Positions 8,363 to 16,457 of a DNA stretch of 43,941 bases are shown here, piece after piece. The notes under the pieces were generated by a model, which did no database searches, was not told the DNA's origin, and was given only the letters and a program-made list of their open reading frames with translations. The stretch is from an uncultured Bacilli bacterium (GTDB taxonomy: Bacteria; Bacillota_I; Bacilli_A; RF39; UBA660). Position 1 is the first letter of the stretch; each line of letters starts with the position of its first letter. Location of the stretch: positions 78,248-122,188 of the forward strand of contig CAJTKV010000001.1 in the NCBI GenBank assembly GCA_910577075.1, in the 5' to 3' direction. The position numbers and the translations under genes were made by a program.

Positions 8363-9180
8363 TACTTCTTTTTCTCCTTTATAATACCATACTTCCTTAG
8401 CATAGCCTCTAATTCTTCTTTTTTTACATTACCCTTAATACAATCTACTGTTTTGCCTTTCTTGGTAATTAAAGTCATTGGTTTCGCAAAGTAGCCACTT
8501 GTCGTCGTTGCCTTACCACTTGTTACACATTTAGCCGGTATATCCAAACTCAAATCGACTACATCTTCCCATAGATTAATATCTTTATCGCGATCAAAAT
8601 AATAAATATCAAGACCGTAATCTGCAGCCAAATCATTGACATTTGGCAAATATAAATTGCAATGTGTACATCCCGCAAATCCAAATACTGTTACCGTATA
8701 TTTATTTCTATTTATTATCTGTTCATACTCACGAGCAGATTCTGGAACTTTATAGGAAATTTCACTTGTAGGTATCTCGTTAAAAAAATACCATCTAACT
8801 AATTCCTTAAATCTCCATTCTTCGACATTGCCATTAATTACAGCATCGACATTGCCATTCGTCATTATTAAATAACTATCTAACATCTCTGCTTCCAATT
8901 CATAACTACTTAAAAATTTATTTAAATCTTCAATATTATCAAAGGAAGATATATATACTTCAATACGCGTATCGTCAATCGTATCTTTTAATAATTTTTC
9001 TTTTTCCTCACTTAATTCTCCAATATGAACAATAGAATAATCGACATCATTGAGTGCTGTACCCAAATTTTCAGATGCAATACTTCTAAAATTTCCTACA
9101 TAAACTCTATATCCAAGGAATCCAACAATCAAAACAATTCCTATTATAATCATTATTATACCTGCTTTATTATTTTTCAT
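8362..9180 (-). CDS. Membrane-tethered thioredoxin-like protein (CTHC)
   Basis: 272 residues, AGGAGG before the start. A membrane helix at about 8-26 anchors it, leaving the rest outside. Two alpha/beta segments follow, and the C-terminal 110 residues form a thioredoxin-like fold with active-site C171-T-H-C174, an unusual pair between the cysteines, and the probable cis-Pro in YFAKPMTL. Two further Cys (about 218 and 248) could form a structural disulfide. It would exchange disulfides or electrons at the cell surface. The thioredoxin reductase gene lies 49 nt upstream in the same direction, so the two may form a redox chain, though reductase and CTHC site are on opposite membrane faces. Confidence 0.8.
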   Translation of the reverse strand: MKNNKAGIIMIIIGIVLIVGFLGYRVYVGNFRSIASENLGTALNDVDYSIVHIGELSEEKEKLLKDTIDDTRIEVYISSFDNIEDLNKFLSSYELEAEMLDSYLIMTNGNVDAVINGNVEEWRFKELVRWYFFNEIPTSEISYKVPESAREYEQIINRNKYTVTVFGFAGCTHCNLYLPNVNDLAADYGLDIYYFDRDKDINLWEDVVDLSLDIPAKCVTSGKATTTSGYFAKPMTLITKKGKTVDCIKGNVKKEELEAMLRKYGIIKEKKK

Positions 9181-9229
9181 AACTTCCTCCTAAAACCATT
9201 TTAATATAATTACTTAAAAATAGCAATTT

Positions 9230-10120
9230 TTACTTGTTTTCTAACAAATATTTAATGGCTTTAGTTGCCGCCAATGCCCCATCTGATGCCGCTGTAATAA
9301 CTTGTCGTAAGTTCTTTGTTCGAATATCTCCTGCTACAAAAATATAATCCTTGCTTGTCTCACATTCTTCTGATAGAACATAGCCATCTTTATCACATTT
9401 TACTATATTTTTCAGATAATCACTGTCGGGAATTCTTCCTATCGCCACAAATAAACCATCGATATCTAACTCGTCTTCTCTATCTCCTTGTTGATAAGTA
9501 ACACCTTTTAAACAATCATCCCATATTAGAGATTTAACTAGAGCATTTTTAATAATTTCGACATTATCTATATTCTCAAGCTTATCAACTAATACCTGAT
9601 TCCCTCTAAATTCATCTCTTCGAATCATTAAATATACCTTTTTAGCTATATTACTTAAAAAAAGAGCATCTTCCAAAGCTGTATTTCCTCCGCCTACTAC
9701 TAAGACATTTTTGTCCTTATAAAAATTGCCATCACAAGTAGCACAGTAAGAAATTCCTTTTCCAACTAAAACATCTTCTTTTTCTAATCCTAATTTTCTA
9801 ACATTTAGCCCACTGGCAATAATTATCGTTTTTGCATTGTATTCTTGTTTATTAGTTATAACACTATGATCTTTTATCTCTATAACTTTTTCAATTGCTA
9901 TATCACACCCTAAAGATATAGCTTGATCATAGAATAACTTTGCTAGTGCAAAACCACTTATACTTGAAAATCCTGGATAGTTTTCGACATTTAACGAGTT
10001 AACAATCTGTCCTCCAAAGCCCTTTTCTTCTAGTATTTTCACTCTTAAATTAGCTCTAGCTGCATATATTCCTGCTGTTAACCCAGCCATTCCTGCTCCT
10101 ATAATAACAACATCATACAT
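9230..10120 (-). CDS. trxB: Thioredoxin-disulfide reductase
   Basis: 296 residues, slightly shorter than the usual 305-320. The FAD-binding Rossmann motif GAGMAGLTAG lies at 8-17, the redox-active C126-A-T-C129 is in SYCATCDG, the NADPH-binding GGGNTALEDA follows, and the C-terminal FAD motif is FVAGDIRTKNLRQV. It uses NADPH to reduce thioredoxin in the cytoplasm. AGAGGAAA precedes the ATG. It heads a three-gene minus-strand unit with the CTHC protein and the PH-like protein, and is divergent from the deacetylase gene. Confidence 0.96.
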   Translation of the reverse strand: MYDVVIIGAGMAGLTAGIYAARANLRVKILEEKGFGGQIVNSLNVENYPGFSSISGFALAKLFYDQAISLGCDIAIEKVIEIKDHSVITNKQEYNAKTIIIASGLNVRKLGLEKEDVLVGKGISYCATCDGNFYKDKNVLVVGGGNTALEDALFLSNIAKKVYLMIRRDEFRGNQVLVDKLENIDNVEIIKNALVKSLIWDDCLKGVTYQQGDREDELDIDGLFVAIGRIPDSDYLKNIVKCDKDGYVLSEECETSKDYIFVAGDIRTKNLRQVITAASDGALAATKAIKYLLENK

Positions 10121-10207
10121 GTTCTTTCCTCTTCTCTCATTATATTATATCATATAACTATATTATAATAATTAACATTTTTTTGTGAAAAGAGTATTAA
10201 AATGTAG

Positions 10208-10213
10208 TATAAT
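10208..10213 (+). promoter_or_regulatory. Probable -10 element of the deacetylase gene
   Basis: A perfect TATAAT lies 20 nt before the GTG start at 10234. The best -35 candidate, TTGTGA at 10183-10188, gives a 19-bp spacer, so the promoter is probably weak or activated. Confidence 0.5.
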
Positions 10214-10233
10214 AATTAAAGTAGGTGTTCGAA

Positions 10234-11538
10234 GTGAAAAAGTTGTATTTAATAATTATATCTATTGTTTTATTTATATTAATAGGAGGAGTATCTCTTT
10301 TCTATTTTCTCATTCAACCCAAAGCATTGTTAGAGGGAGAAAAAGAGATAATTTTAAATATTGGTGATGCTTATGAAGAAAAGGGCATTAAAGCTAAAAT
10401 TCTAAACTTTGAAATAACTCCAAACTACAACATAAATGGCCATGTTGATAACACCAAAGTAGGAACATATGAACTAAGCTATGCTACCAACATTTCCTAT
10501 TTACATAACAAAGATACCGTAACTAGAATTGTTCATGTAGTTGATGAAGATGCACCAACTATAAAATTAAATAAAGATGATATTGTTCTTGCTCTTGGGG
10601 AATCTTATGTTGATCCGGGATATACTGCCATCGACTCTTACGACGGTAATATAACAGATAAAGTAAAAGTTTCAAATAATATTAATTCCGATATGCCTGG
10701 TACCTATATCGTCGAATATAAAGTTGAAGATTCATCAGGAAATACGACTATTCAAAAGCGAAATGTTACTATTAAAGAAGCTCCAACCACCACAAAATCA
10801 CCAACAAGCTCGACAACCAAGAAAATAACTTCTAACAAAATAACCAAAAAGGCAACCAAAAAAGTCAATTCTAAAAGTAAAGGTGTGGCCATATTAATGT
10901 ATCATTATTTTTATGATAAATCGGCTGGTGAAACGGGTAAGAACTCCAACTATATGGAAATTCACGACTTTGAACAGCAAATGAAATATCTAAGTGATAA
11001 TAAGTATTACTTCCCATCATGGCAAGAAATAGCTGATTATGTCGATGGAAAAATAAGTTTACCTGCCAAGAGTATTGTCGTAACTATTGATGATGGACAA
11101 TATACCTTCTTTAACTTAGCATTACCTATCCTTAATAAATATAATATTAAAGCAACGCCTTTTATCATAACTAGTAAAGCTGGAGGCAAAAAAGTCGCAA
11201 AATATCAATATCCAAACATTAACTACCAAAGTCACACCCACGAAATGCATCAAGGCGGCTGTAAAGGTGGAAGAGGTGGCCTATTCCGTTGTATCGACCA
11301 TAAAAAAGGTGTCGCTGATTTAAAAAAATCTATTGAAATAGTAGGTCACAAAGATGCCATTGCCTATCCCTTTGGAGATGTCACAGATAATGTCTTAAGC
11401 ATTACTAAAGATGCCGGATTTAAAGTTGGCGTAACTATTAAATATGGCAAAGCCAAACCTGGTATGGATAGATATCAATTGCCAAGAATAAGAATGTATA
11501 AAGGCATTAGTTTATCGGGATTTATCAATTCCATTTAA
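10234..11538 (+). CDS. Surface polysaccharide deacetylase with Ig-like repeats
   Basis: 434 residues from GTG 10234, which has GTAGGTG six bases upstream; the in-frame GTG at 10225 is part of that site. Order: N-terminal membrane anchor (4-28), a divergent Ig-like domain, a DUF5011-type Ig-like domain (about 107-180, with DPGYTAIDSYDGNIT and PGTYIVEYKVED), a Thr/Lys/Ser-rich linker, then a NodB polysaccharide deacetylase domain. The metal site shows TIDDG (D286-D287) and QSHTHEMH (H334, H339), the variant of motif 2 found in YxkH-like members. It probably removes acetyl groups from a cell-wall glycan or exopolysaccharide outside the membrane. Confidence 0.9.
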   Translation: MKKLYLIIISIVLFILIGGVSLFYFLIQPKALLEGEKEIILNIGDAYEEKGIKAKILNFEITPNYNINGHVDNTKVGTYELSYATNISYLHNKDTVTRIVHVVDEDAPTIKLNKDDIVLALGESYVDPGYTAIDSYDGNITDKVKVSNNINSDMPGTYIVEYKVEDSSGNTTIQKRNVTIKEAPTTTKSPTSSTTKKITSNKITKKATKKVNSKSKGVAILMYHYFYDKSAGETGKNSNYMEIHDFEQQMKYLSDNKYYFPSWQEIADYVDGKISLPAKSIVVTIDDGQYTFFNLALPILNKYNIKATPFIITSKAGGKKVAKYQYPNINYQSHTHEMHQGGCKGGRGGLFRCIDHKKGVADLKKSIEIVGHKDAIAYPFGDVTDNVLSITKDAGFKVGVTIKYGKAKPGMDRYQLPRIRMYKGISLSGFINSI

Positions 11539-11564
11539 AAAGAGATCACTTTCAGATCTCTTTT
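11537..11564. terminator. Bidirectional terminator
   Basis: AAAAGAGATC (11538-11547), loop ACTTTCA, GATCTCTTTT (11555-11564). It overlaps the deacetylase stop codon and ends two base pairs before the stop of the convergent solenoid gene. Confidence 0.85.
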
Positions 11565-11565
11565 C

Positions 11566-12264
11566 TTATGAATTTAATATCCAATCTATAACTGCTTCTT
11601 TTATTTCAAAATACTCATCTTCCTCAAATTGCATATTAGCTATACAATATCTCTTATTAGCTATATGCGAACAGAACATACATTCATAGAGGTTAAAGCA
11701 ATCTTGAACAAACAATGAATTGGTAACCTTATTAGAACATATTACATTATAACTATTTGAACAATCCTTAGAATCATCCGTTCTAATACTAAAACTACAC
11801 GTTCCAGATCTTGAAGATGCCAATAAAAACTCTGAATTACCACACGAATCACAAAAGACCACGTTTTTACATCTACTACACCCCGTCGATCTATAGACAT
11901 TTTCACAGTTATAAATAGTATCACTTTTGCTAACATTTATAGAATCATAAACTCTTTCTGTCGTTGTCAGATTGATTGAATTCCAAATCTTAATTATATC
12001 TTCTAGACTATCTATATTTCTCTTTTCAAGCATCCATCCTGTCGTCGAATCCTTTTCCTCCATATTTTTATTAGTAATAAACTTCCCACTATGAATTGAA
12101 TCTGCCCAAGTTACCTCATTCGTTACAGAATCATTTACTTGCTTTGGTAATTTTACATCAAAGGCAAACTTTTCTAACAACTCATCTAAGTTCATATTAT
12201 TTTTTCTATTAAAAACCATCTTGAATATTTTATCTACTATCTCTAAACTATCTTTATCACTCAT
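11566..12264 (-). CDS. Cys-rich solenoid-like protein paired with a HerA-type ATPase
   Basis: 232 residues from ATG 12264, 9 nt after GAGG; a TTG at 12273 touches that site and is less likely. The N-terminal 90 residues are ordinary helix and loop. From about 100 onward the sequence is a run of short Cys/Ser/Asn units (NCENVYRSTGCSRCKNVVFC, then CGNSEF, DCSNSYNVICSN, DCFNLYECMFC) like rungs of a small right-handed beta helix or a zinc-binding knot. It closes with NKRYCIANMQFEEDEYFEIK. I recall that C-terminal pattern, YCI-x-N-x-Q-[YF]-x3-EY, from Cys-rich hypothetical proteins of Patescibacteria, but could not check this. It starts one base after the ATPase stop codon, so the two are coupled. 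Confidence 0.65.
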   Translation of the reverse strand: MSDKDSLEIVDKIFKMVFNRKNNMNLDELLEKFAFDVKLPKQVNDSVTNEVTWADSIHSGKFITNKNMEEKDSTTGWMLEKRNIDSLEDIIKIWNSINLTTTERVYDSINVSKSDTIYNCENVYRSTGCSRCKNVVFCDSCGNSEFLLASSRSGTCSFSIRTDDSKDCSNSYNVICSNKVTNSLFVQDCFNLYECMFCSHIANKRYCIANMQFEEDEYFEIKEAVIDWILNS

Positions 12265-12265
12265 A

Positions 12266-14119
12266 CTAAACAACCTCTCTACTCGACGAATTACTTATCA
12301 ATATATCCTTCAATGATACATTGCCACCTATACTAAATTTTTTCTTTGGTTTTTCATCTTCTCTATTGCTTGTAATATTATCAACCATTTTCTTTTCTTT
12401 TTTAACCCTTGGTATACTTTGATAATCTAAGGTTTCTGCCTTAAAAGCTGGAAGTAACACATCATTTGATGAAACCCTTACGATACATTCTCGATTATTT
12501 AATTCACTCAATATCTTTATCTTTTGCTCTTTAGAATCATCATTTGGAATCTTCATATTAAAATTATCCACTAAATTAATTGCATCCATCTTTGATACTC
12601 TAAAAATATAATAATTAATCACATTGGCAAAGATGGCATTTTTTAAATTATCCGATATTTGGTCAAAATACTGCCCTGCAAGAACTAAAGACAAATTATA
12701 CTTTCTTGCCTCTGATAGAAATCTTGCAAGAATGGGATTTTCCACTACCGCCACTTCATCAACGATAAATATAATATGCTCATCTCTTCTTTTACTTTGA
12801 ATCAACGTTAACAATTGCTGCATTACTAGACCAGCTATCGTCTTTGTCACTTTATCTCCCAATCTCGTTCTATCTAGCGAAAAGATTGACAAGAAATTAT
12901 TATCTATCATATCATCTATATTTTTCTCTAGATGCTCTTCATTAAATACGGGAATCATTTCCATTTCATCTATGAAGGCAATTATTGGTGAAATGGCTTC
13001 TCCATAAGATTTAGTTTTTAAGTCATTAAAATCCATCAAGAAAAAATCGACAACACTGACAGGTATTTCATTTTTAAGTTTTTGAACTAATTCATTTCTA
13101 AATTCATTATCCAAAAGTAACATTCTCAAACTTTTAAAATTAAAGCTTTTATCGGCTAACAATATATGTATACTGTGTCTCAATACTCTTTCTAACTTAG
13201 AATTATAATTTGCGCCAATTAAAGAATTAAACAAAGACAGTAACAATTCCGTGGAAATTACCACATCTTCACTGCTATTCATAAATAAATTAATACTATT
13301 CAAAGCGTCACTAAAGTCAATTGTTTCCCCTAATCCTCCTATATCATTTTCTAATGATGCATGCGGATCAATTACTACTACTTTATATTTCTCTTTCAAA
13401 TTATTGTTTCTATATATATTGTGAATGAGTAAACTCAAGAATTTAGACTTGCCACAGCCACTGGAGCCCATAATAACGGAATGCTTTGCAAAATCAATGC
13501 TATTTTGATCTAAGTAAAATTCTCCTTGAACATATGGAAATGTATCTATCTTTAAAATAGATGAATGTGAATCATTATTTAAAAGATGCAATACTTTATT
13601 TATATCTAAATATTTTGGCACACTTTTATAAAAAAATCTCTTATTAGATTCAAAATCTATTGATAACAAATTTTGTGGAAGAAACAACGCTAATCGATAT
13701 TTTATTATCGTATTATGTGATTCGACATACACATTACATGTTGATTTAATCTTATCTTCCCTTATCATTAAGAATTTTATTTCCGCTACCTTGACCTCTG
13801 ATGCCTTTCTTATATCAAAATAATTAATTATATCTAATAAATTATTTTCAAACTTTGACATAAACACTTTCTTCTTTTGATAGACAAAATCCTCTTTAAT
13901 ATCCGCATTCTTAAGCATAAAGGAATCCATATGATTAATCGTTGCTGGCAAACTACAATTAGTTTTAACATAATATCTAATCTGACTTCTCTCCTGTCTA
14001 ACGATTATCTTCCACTTTTTAAAGACCCCATTATATTTTGAAACAATAGCAATGAAATTGCTCCAATCTTCTCTTGTAATATACTTTTTGTTAAAAAAAA
14101 TCTCTGACGTAAACCCCAT
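12266..14119 (-). CDS. HerA/DUF87-type hexameric ATPase
   Basis: 617 residues; GAGGTGA seven bases before ATG. The first 200 residues are an uncharacterised domain. Walker A GSSGCGKS lies at 218-225, the second strand VVVIDPHASLEND at 247-259, Walker B IIFIVDE at 449-455, and the sensor-like LVLAGQYFDQI at 478-488. The DPHAS strand, the long helical insertion, and the ARKYNL segment before the last strand are typical of HerA/VirB4/TraC-like RecA-fold ATPases that move DNA or protein through a hexameric ring. No relaxase, NurA nuclease or other secretion gene lies nearby. Its only partner is the Cys-rich protein one base downstream. The C-terminal 40 residues are a charged tail. Confidence 0.85.
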   Translation of the reverse strand: MGFTSEIFFNKKYITREDWSNFIAIVSKYNGVFKKWKIIVRQERSQIRYYVKTNCSLPATINHMDSFMLKNADIKEDFVYQKKKVFMSKFENNLLDIINYFDIRKASEVKVAEIKFLMIREDKIKSTCNVYVESHNTIIKYRLALFLPQNLLSIDFESNKRFFYKSVPKYLDINKVLHLLNNDSHSSILKIDTFPYVQGEFYLDQNSIDFAKHSVIMGSSGCGKSKFLSLLIHNIYRNNNLKEKYKVVVIDPHASLENDIGGLGETIDFSDALNSINLFMNSSEDVVISTELLLSLFNSLIGANYNSKLERVLRHSIHILLADKSFNFKSLRMLLLDNEFRNELVQKLKNEIPVSVVDFFLMDFNDLKTKSYGEAISPIIAFIDEMEMIPVFNEEHLEKNIDDMIDNNFLSIFSLDRTRLGDKVTKTIAGLVMQQLLTLIQSKRRDEHIIFIVDEVAVVENPILARFLSEARKYNLSLVLAGQYFDQISDNLKNAIFANVINYYIFRVSKMDAINLVDNFNMKIPNDDSKEQKIKILSELNNRECIVRVSSNDVLLPAFKAETLDYQSIPRVKKEKKMVDNITSNREDEKPKKKFSIGGNVSLKDILISNSSSREVV

Positions 14120-14160
14120 AAATCCGTCACCTCGTTATTAACTATATCAAATTATTATAC

Positions 14161-14199
14161 AAAAAAACTGACTTTTTGCTTATTATATTTGTCAGTTTT
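14161..14199 (-). terminator. Terminator of the AraC-family gene
   Basis: On the minus strand AAAACTGAC (14199-14191), an 18-nt loop, GTCAGTTTT (14172-14164), continuing into a T run. It directly follows the AraC-family stop codon. Confidence 0.75.
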
Positions 14200-14997
14200 C
14201 TATTCAATCGCGATTAAAAAATCTGTTACTCCATCATGATAATATTCTAATTCTGGTAAATCCCTCAAACAATATCTACATGACATCATAAACTCTTTAT
14301 AAAACCTTTGAGATAGCTCATGTATCTTAATGGATGACTGACTATCAAGGCGAAATCTTAGCCATTTACTAGCTGGTATTATAACTTTTTCAAACTCTGG
14401 TATTTCCCGTTCATACATTACATAATAGGCATTACAAGACTCTCTAAGTTCATTTTCATAGGTAACCATTCCATAATCTGCTTCTCCGTACTTTTCGATA
14501 TACTTATCCTCTATTTCGTGAAAAAACTTTGGAGCATCTTCTCTAATATGCAAATTATCTGTTTTCTTTTTTAAACCATACAAAACCAACTCACCCAAGT
14601 TGACAATCTCATACTCTAATTCTGAAACAATCTTTACATCTTCATCAAATACCATCCTTGGAAAATTCTTTAATTTACTCATATTCTTTAATTGACTAGG
14701 TTTTATCTCATGAAAAGCAAAAAATGCTCGTGAAAACGCTGTTGCACTATCATAATTATACTTTATTGCCACATCGATTATCTTTTCCCCTTTATTTAGT
14801 AAATCGAATCCCGCTTCCGTTAATCTTCTCTTGCGAATATATTCGGATAAAGGTACACCCGTAATAATCGAAAAGAGTTTTTGCATTGTATAGGAATTTA
14901 CTCCCATCATTCTAGCAAGTTTATCATAATCAATTTTCTCTGTTAAATGCTCATCAATATATAAAGTAATTTCATTTAAGCATGCATAAATATTCAT
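14200..14997 (-). CDS. AraC-family regulator with a C-terminal GyrI-like domain
   Basis: 265 residues; AAGGTGATG precedes the start. Residues 1-105 form the double helix-turn-helix DNA-binding domain: first helix-turn-helix LARMMGVNSYTMQKLFSIITG, second IIDVAIKYNYDSATAFSRAFFAFHEIKPSQ, with the usual end of an AraC HTH. Residues 125-265 resemble the GyrI-like/SOUL-type ligand-binding domain found in Rob-like regulators, ending YHDGVTDFLIAIE. The DNA-binding domain at the N-terminus and effector domain at the C-terminus match Rob rather than AraC. Targets are not evident; it may control neighbours or itself. Confidence 0.9.
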   Translation of the reverse strand: MNIYACLNEITLYIDEHLTEKIDYDKLARMMGVNSYTMQKLFSIITGVPLSEYIRKRRLTEAGFDLLNKGEKIIDVAIKYNYDSATAFSRAFFAFHEIKPSQLKNMSKLKNFPRMVFDEDVKIVSELEYEIVNLGELVLYGLKKKTDNLHIREDAPKFFHEIEDKYIEKYGEADYGMVTYENELRESCNAYYVMYEREIPEFEKVIIPASKWLRFRLDSQSSIKIHELSQRFYKEFMMSCRYCLRDLPELEYYHDGVTDFLIAIE

Positions 14998-15060
14998 AGC
15001 ATCACCTTATATATATTTTATCACGAATATTTAAAATTTAGTATGAATTATCTTTTAATA

Positions 15061-15069
15061 TGTTATAAT
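15061..15069 (+). promoter_or_regulatory. Extended -10 promoter of the Ppx-like gene
   Basis: TGT followed by TATAAT (15064-15069), 21 nt before the ATG, without a recognisable -35. Confidence 0.65.
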
Positions 15070-15090
15070 TAGTTTAAATAGAGGTGGATT

Positions 15091-15990
15091 ATGAAATTTG
15101 GAATTATTGAAATAGGATCGACTAACACGAAAGCCTATATCTACGACAACGAAGAATTGAAAAACTTAGGTAAAACTTACATTGCTTTTAAAAGTAACTT
15201 TAATATCAACAATAAGCACTTATTGCCATCAGACGTTGAGAAACTAGATAATCTAATAGAAGATTTGAAGAAAGACGTTGATAAAATTTACGCCTATGGC
15301 ACGAGCATATTTAGAAAATTAGAAGCCGATGAGTTAGACGAATTTACCAAGAGAATGAAAGACAAACACGATATTGACTTTAAAGTCGTTACAGCTGACG
15401 AAGAAAGTCAATATACTGTTGATGGCGTCATAGCTAATATTGACTATTATGAAAAAATGGCCGTAGTAATAGGTGGCGGAGGTTCAACAGAAATTGCTAT
15501 CATCGAAAATAAAAAAGTTATAAAGAAGATTAACTGTGACTTTGGAGCAATTGATATAACTGACAATTTTCCTGATTTAAAAGAAGATATCACTGAAACA
15601 TCATTTGATGAAATGATTGACTATACTCTTAATCTAATCGATGATATTGACGAATCCGTTGAAATACTTGTCTTAGCTGGTGGAGATTACATTTATTTTT
15701 ATGAAACTGTGGGATATGAAATGCTTCCAAACAATATTTATGAAGATAAAAACCAACCATATATTATTCCCTTTGATAAAGCTAACGAATATGACCACGA
15801 TATCTTAAAAAAATCACTTAATGCCATTAAGGAAAAATGTCCAGACAACGAAAGTTGGTGGGATGGTGCAAGAGGTATGCGCTTCTGTATGAATGCCGTT
15901 GCCAGAAAAGTTGATGCCAAATATCTAGTACCAACCAGAATTAACATGTTAATTGGAATTGCTAATGAAATAAAAAACAGCCTAAAATAA
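15091..15990 (+). CDS. Ppx/GppA-like phosphatase
   Basis: 299 residues; GAGGTGGATT immediately before ATG. It has the actin-like ATPase-fold motifs of exopolyphosphatase/pppGpp phosphohydrolase: phosphate-1 loop IEIGSTNTKAYIYD (6-19), the acidic pair in TADEESQYTVDGV (E104, E105), and phosphate-2 loop VIGGGGSTEIAI (127-137). The length equals the two-lobed catalytic core without the C-terminal HD-like domain of long Ppx proteins. Candidate substrates are polyphosphate or pppGpp; the sequence does not choose between them. The gene is monocistronic and converges on the MazG-like gene. Confidence 0.88.
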   Translation: MKFGIIEIGSTNTKAYIYDNEELKNLGKTYIAFKSNFNINNKHLLPSDVEKLDNLIEDLKKDVDKIYAYGTSIFRKLEADELDEFTKRMKDKHDIDFKVVTADEESQYTVDGVIANIDYYEKMAVVIGGGGSTEIAIIENKKVIKKINCDFGAIDITDNFPDLKEDITETSFDEMIDYTLNLIDDIDESVEILVLAGGDYIYFYETVGYEMLPNNIYEDKNQPYIIPFDKANEYDHDILKKSLNAIKEKCPDNESWWDGARGMRFCMNAVARKVDAKYLVPTRINMLIGIANEIKNSLK

Positions 15991-16003
15991 TTAGTCTGTT
16001 TTT
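15973..16003. terminator. Bidirectional terminator inside two gene ends
   Basis: AAAAACAG-C-CTAA pairs with TTAG-T-CTGTTTTT around AATAA, with one C/T mismatch. The stem contains the stop codons of both convergent genes, which abut without spacing at 15990/15991. Confidence 0.7.
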
Positions 16004-16314
16004 CTTTGGAATCGATTATTATCTCTTCCGTAAACTTTATTCATTTTATTATCCAATATTTCATCTAAGTTAAAATTATGACTATTGGCTATGCAAGTTA
16101 AAGAAAATAATATATCTCCCAATTCCTCTTCTAAATTTTTTATATTATCAGTATCTTTCTTTTTCTTATCTCCATATAGTGTATTCATTACTTTAGCTGT
16201 CTCTCCTACTTCTTCAACCAAAGCCGCCAAGAGAGAAAGCGGGCTAAAATATGGCTTTTCAAATTGATTTGCCCAATCATCAACTTCCTTTTGCCAACTA
16301 TCAATAGTACGCAT
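15991..16314 (-). CDS. MazG-like nucleotide pyrophosphohydrolase
   Basis: 107 residues, the single-domain length. The all-alpha NTP-PPase metal site is visible as EEVGE (34-38) and EEELGD (62-67), i.e. ExxE and ExxD on two helices, with the NKMNKVYGRD segment near the C-terminus common to YpjD-like members. It probably hydrolyses non-canonical or excess nucleoside triphosphates to monophosphates and pyrophosphate. It is encoded opposite the Ppx-like gene with no intergenic space. Confidence 0.88.
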   Translation of the reverse strand: MRTIDSWQKEVDDWANQFEKPYFSPLSLLAALVEEVGETAKVMNTLYGDKKKKDTDNIKNLEEELGDILFSLTCIANSHNFNLDEILDNKMNKVYGRDNNRFQRKTD

Positions 16315-16383
16315 CTCATCACTTCCTTATCATCAGTATATCATAATAAATTTTAAAATTTAATTAAATATTCTTAACAAAGC

Positions 16384-16414
16384 TCCAATTATCCTCAAAA
16401 AATTGGACTTTTTT
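16384..16414 (+). terminator. Possible terminator overlapping a promoter
   Basis: TCCAATT (16384-16390) pairs with AATTGGA (16401-16407), followed by CTTTTTT. No plus-strand gene ends nearby, and the descending arm includes the -35 of the next gene. It may only shield that gene from upstream readthrough. Confidence 0.35.
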
Positions 16415-16432
16415 GCATAATTTATGTATAAT
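16403..16432 (+). promoter_or_regulatory. Promoter of the 296-residue helical protein gene
   Basis: TTGGAC (16403-16408), an 18-bp spacer and TATAAT (16427-16432), 25 nt before the ATG. Confidence 0.6.
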
Positions 16433-16457
16433 ATTAACAATTTATTTGGAGGGGCTT

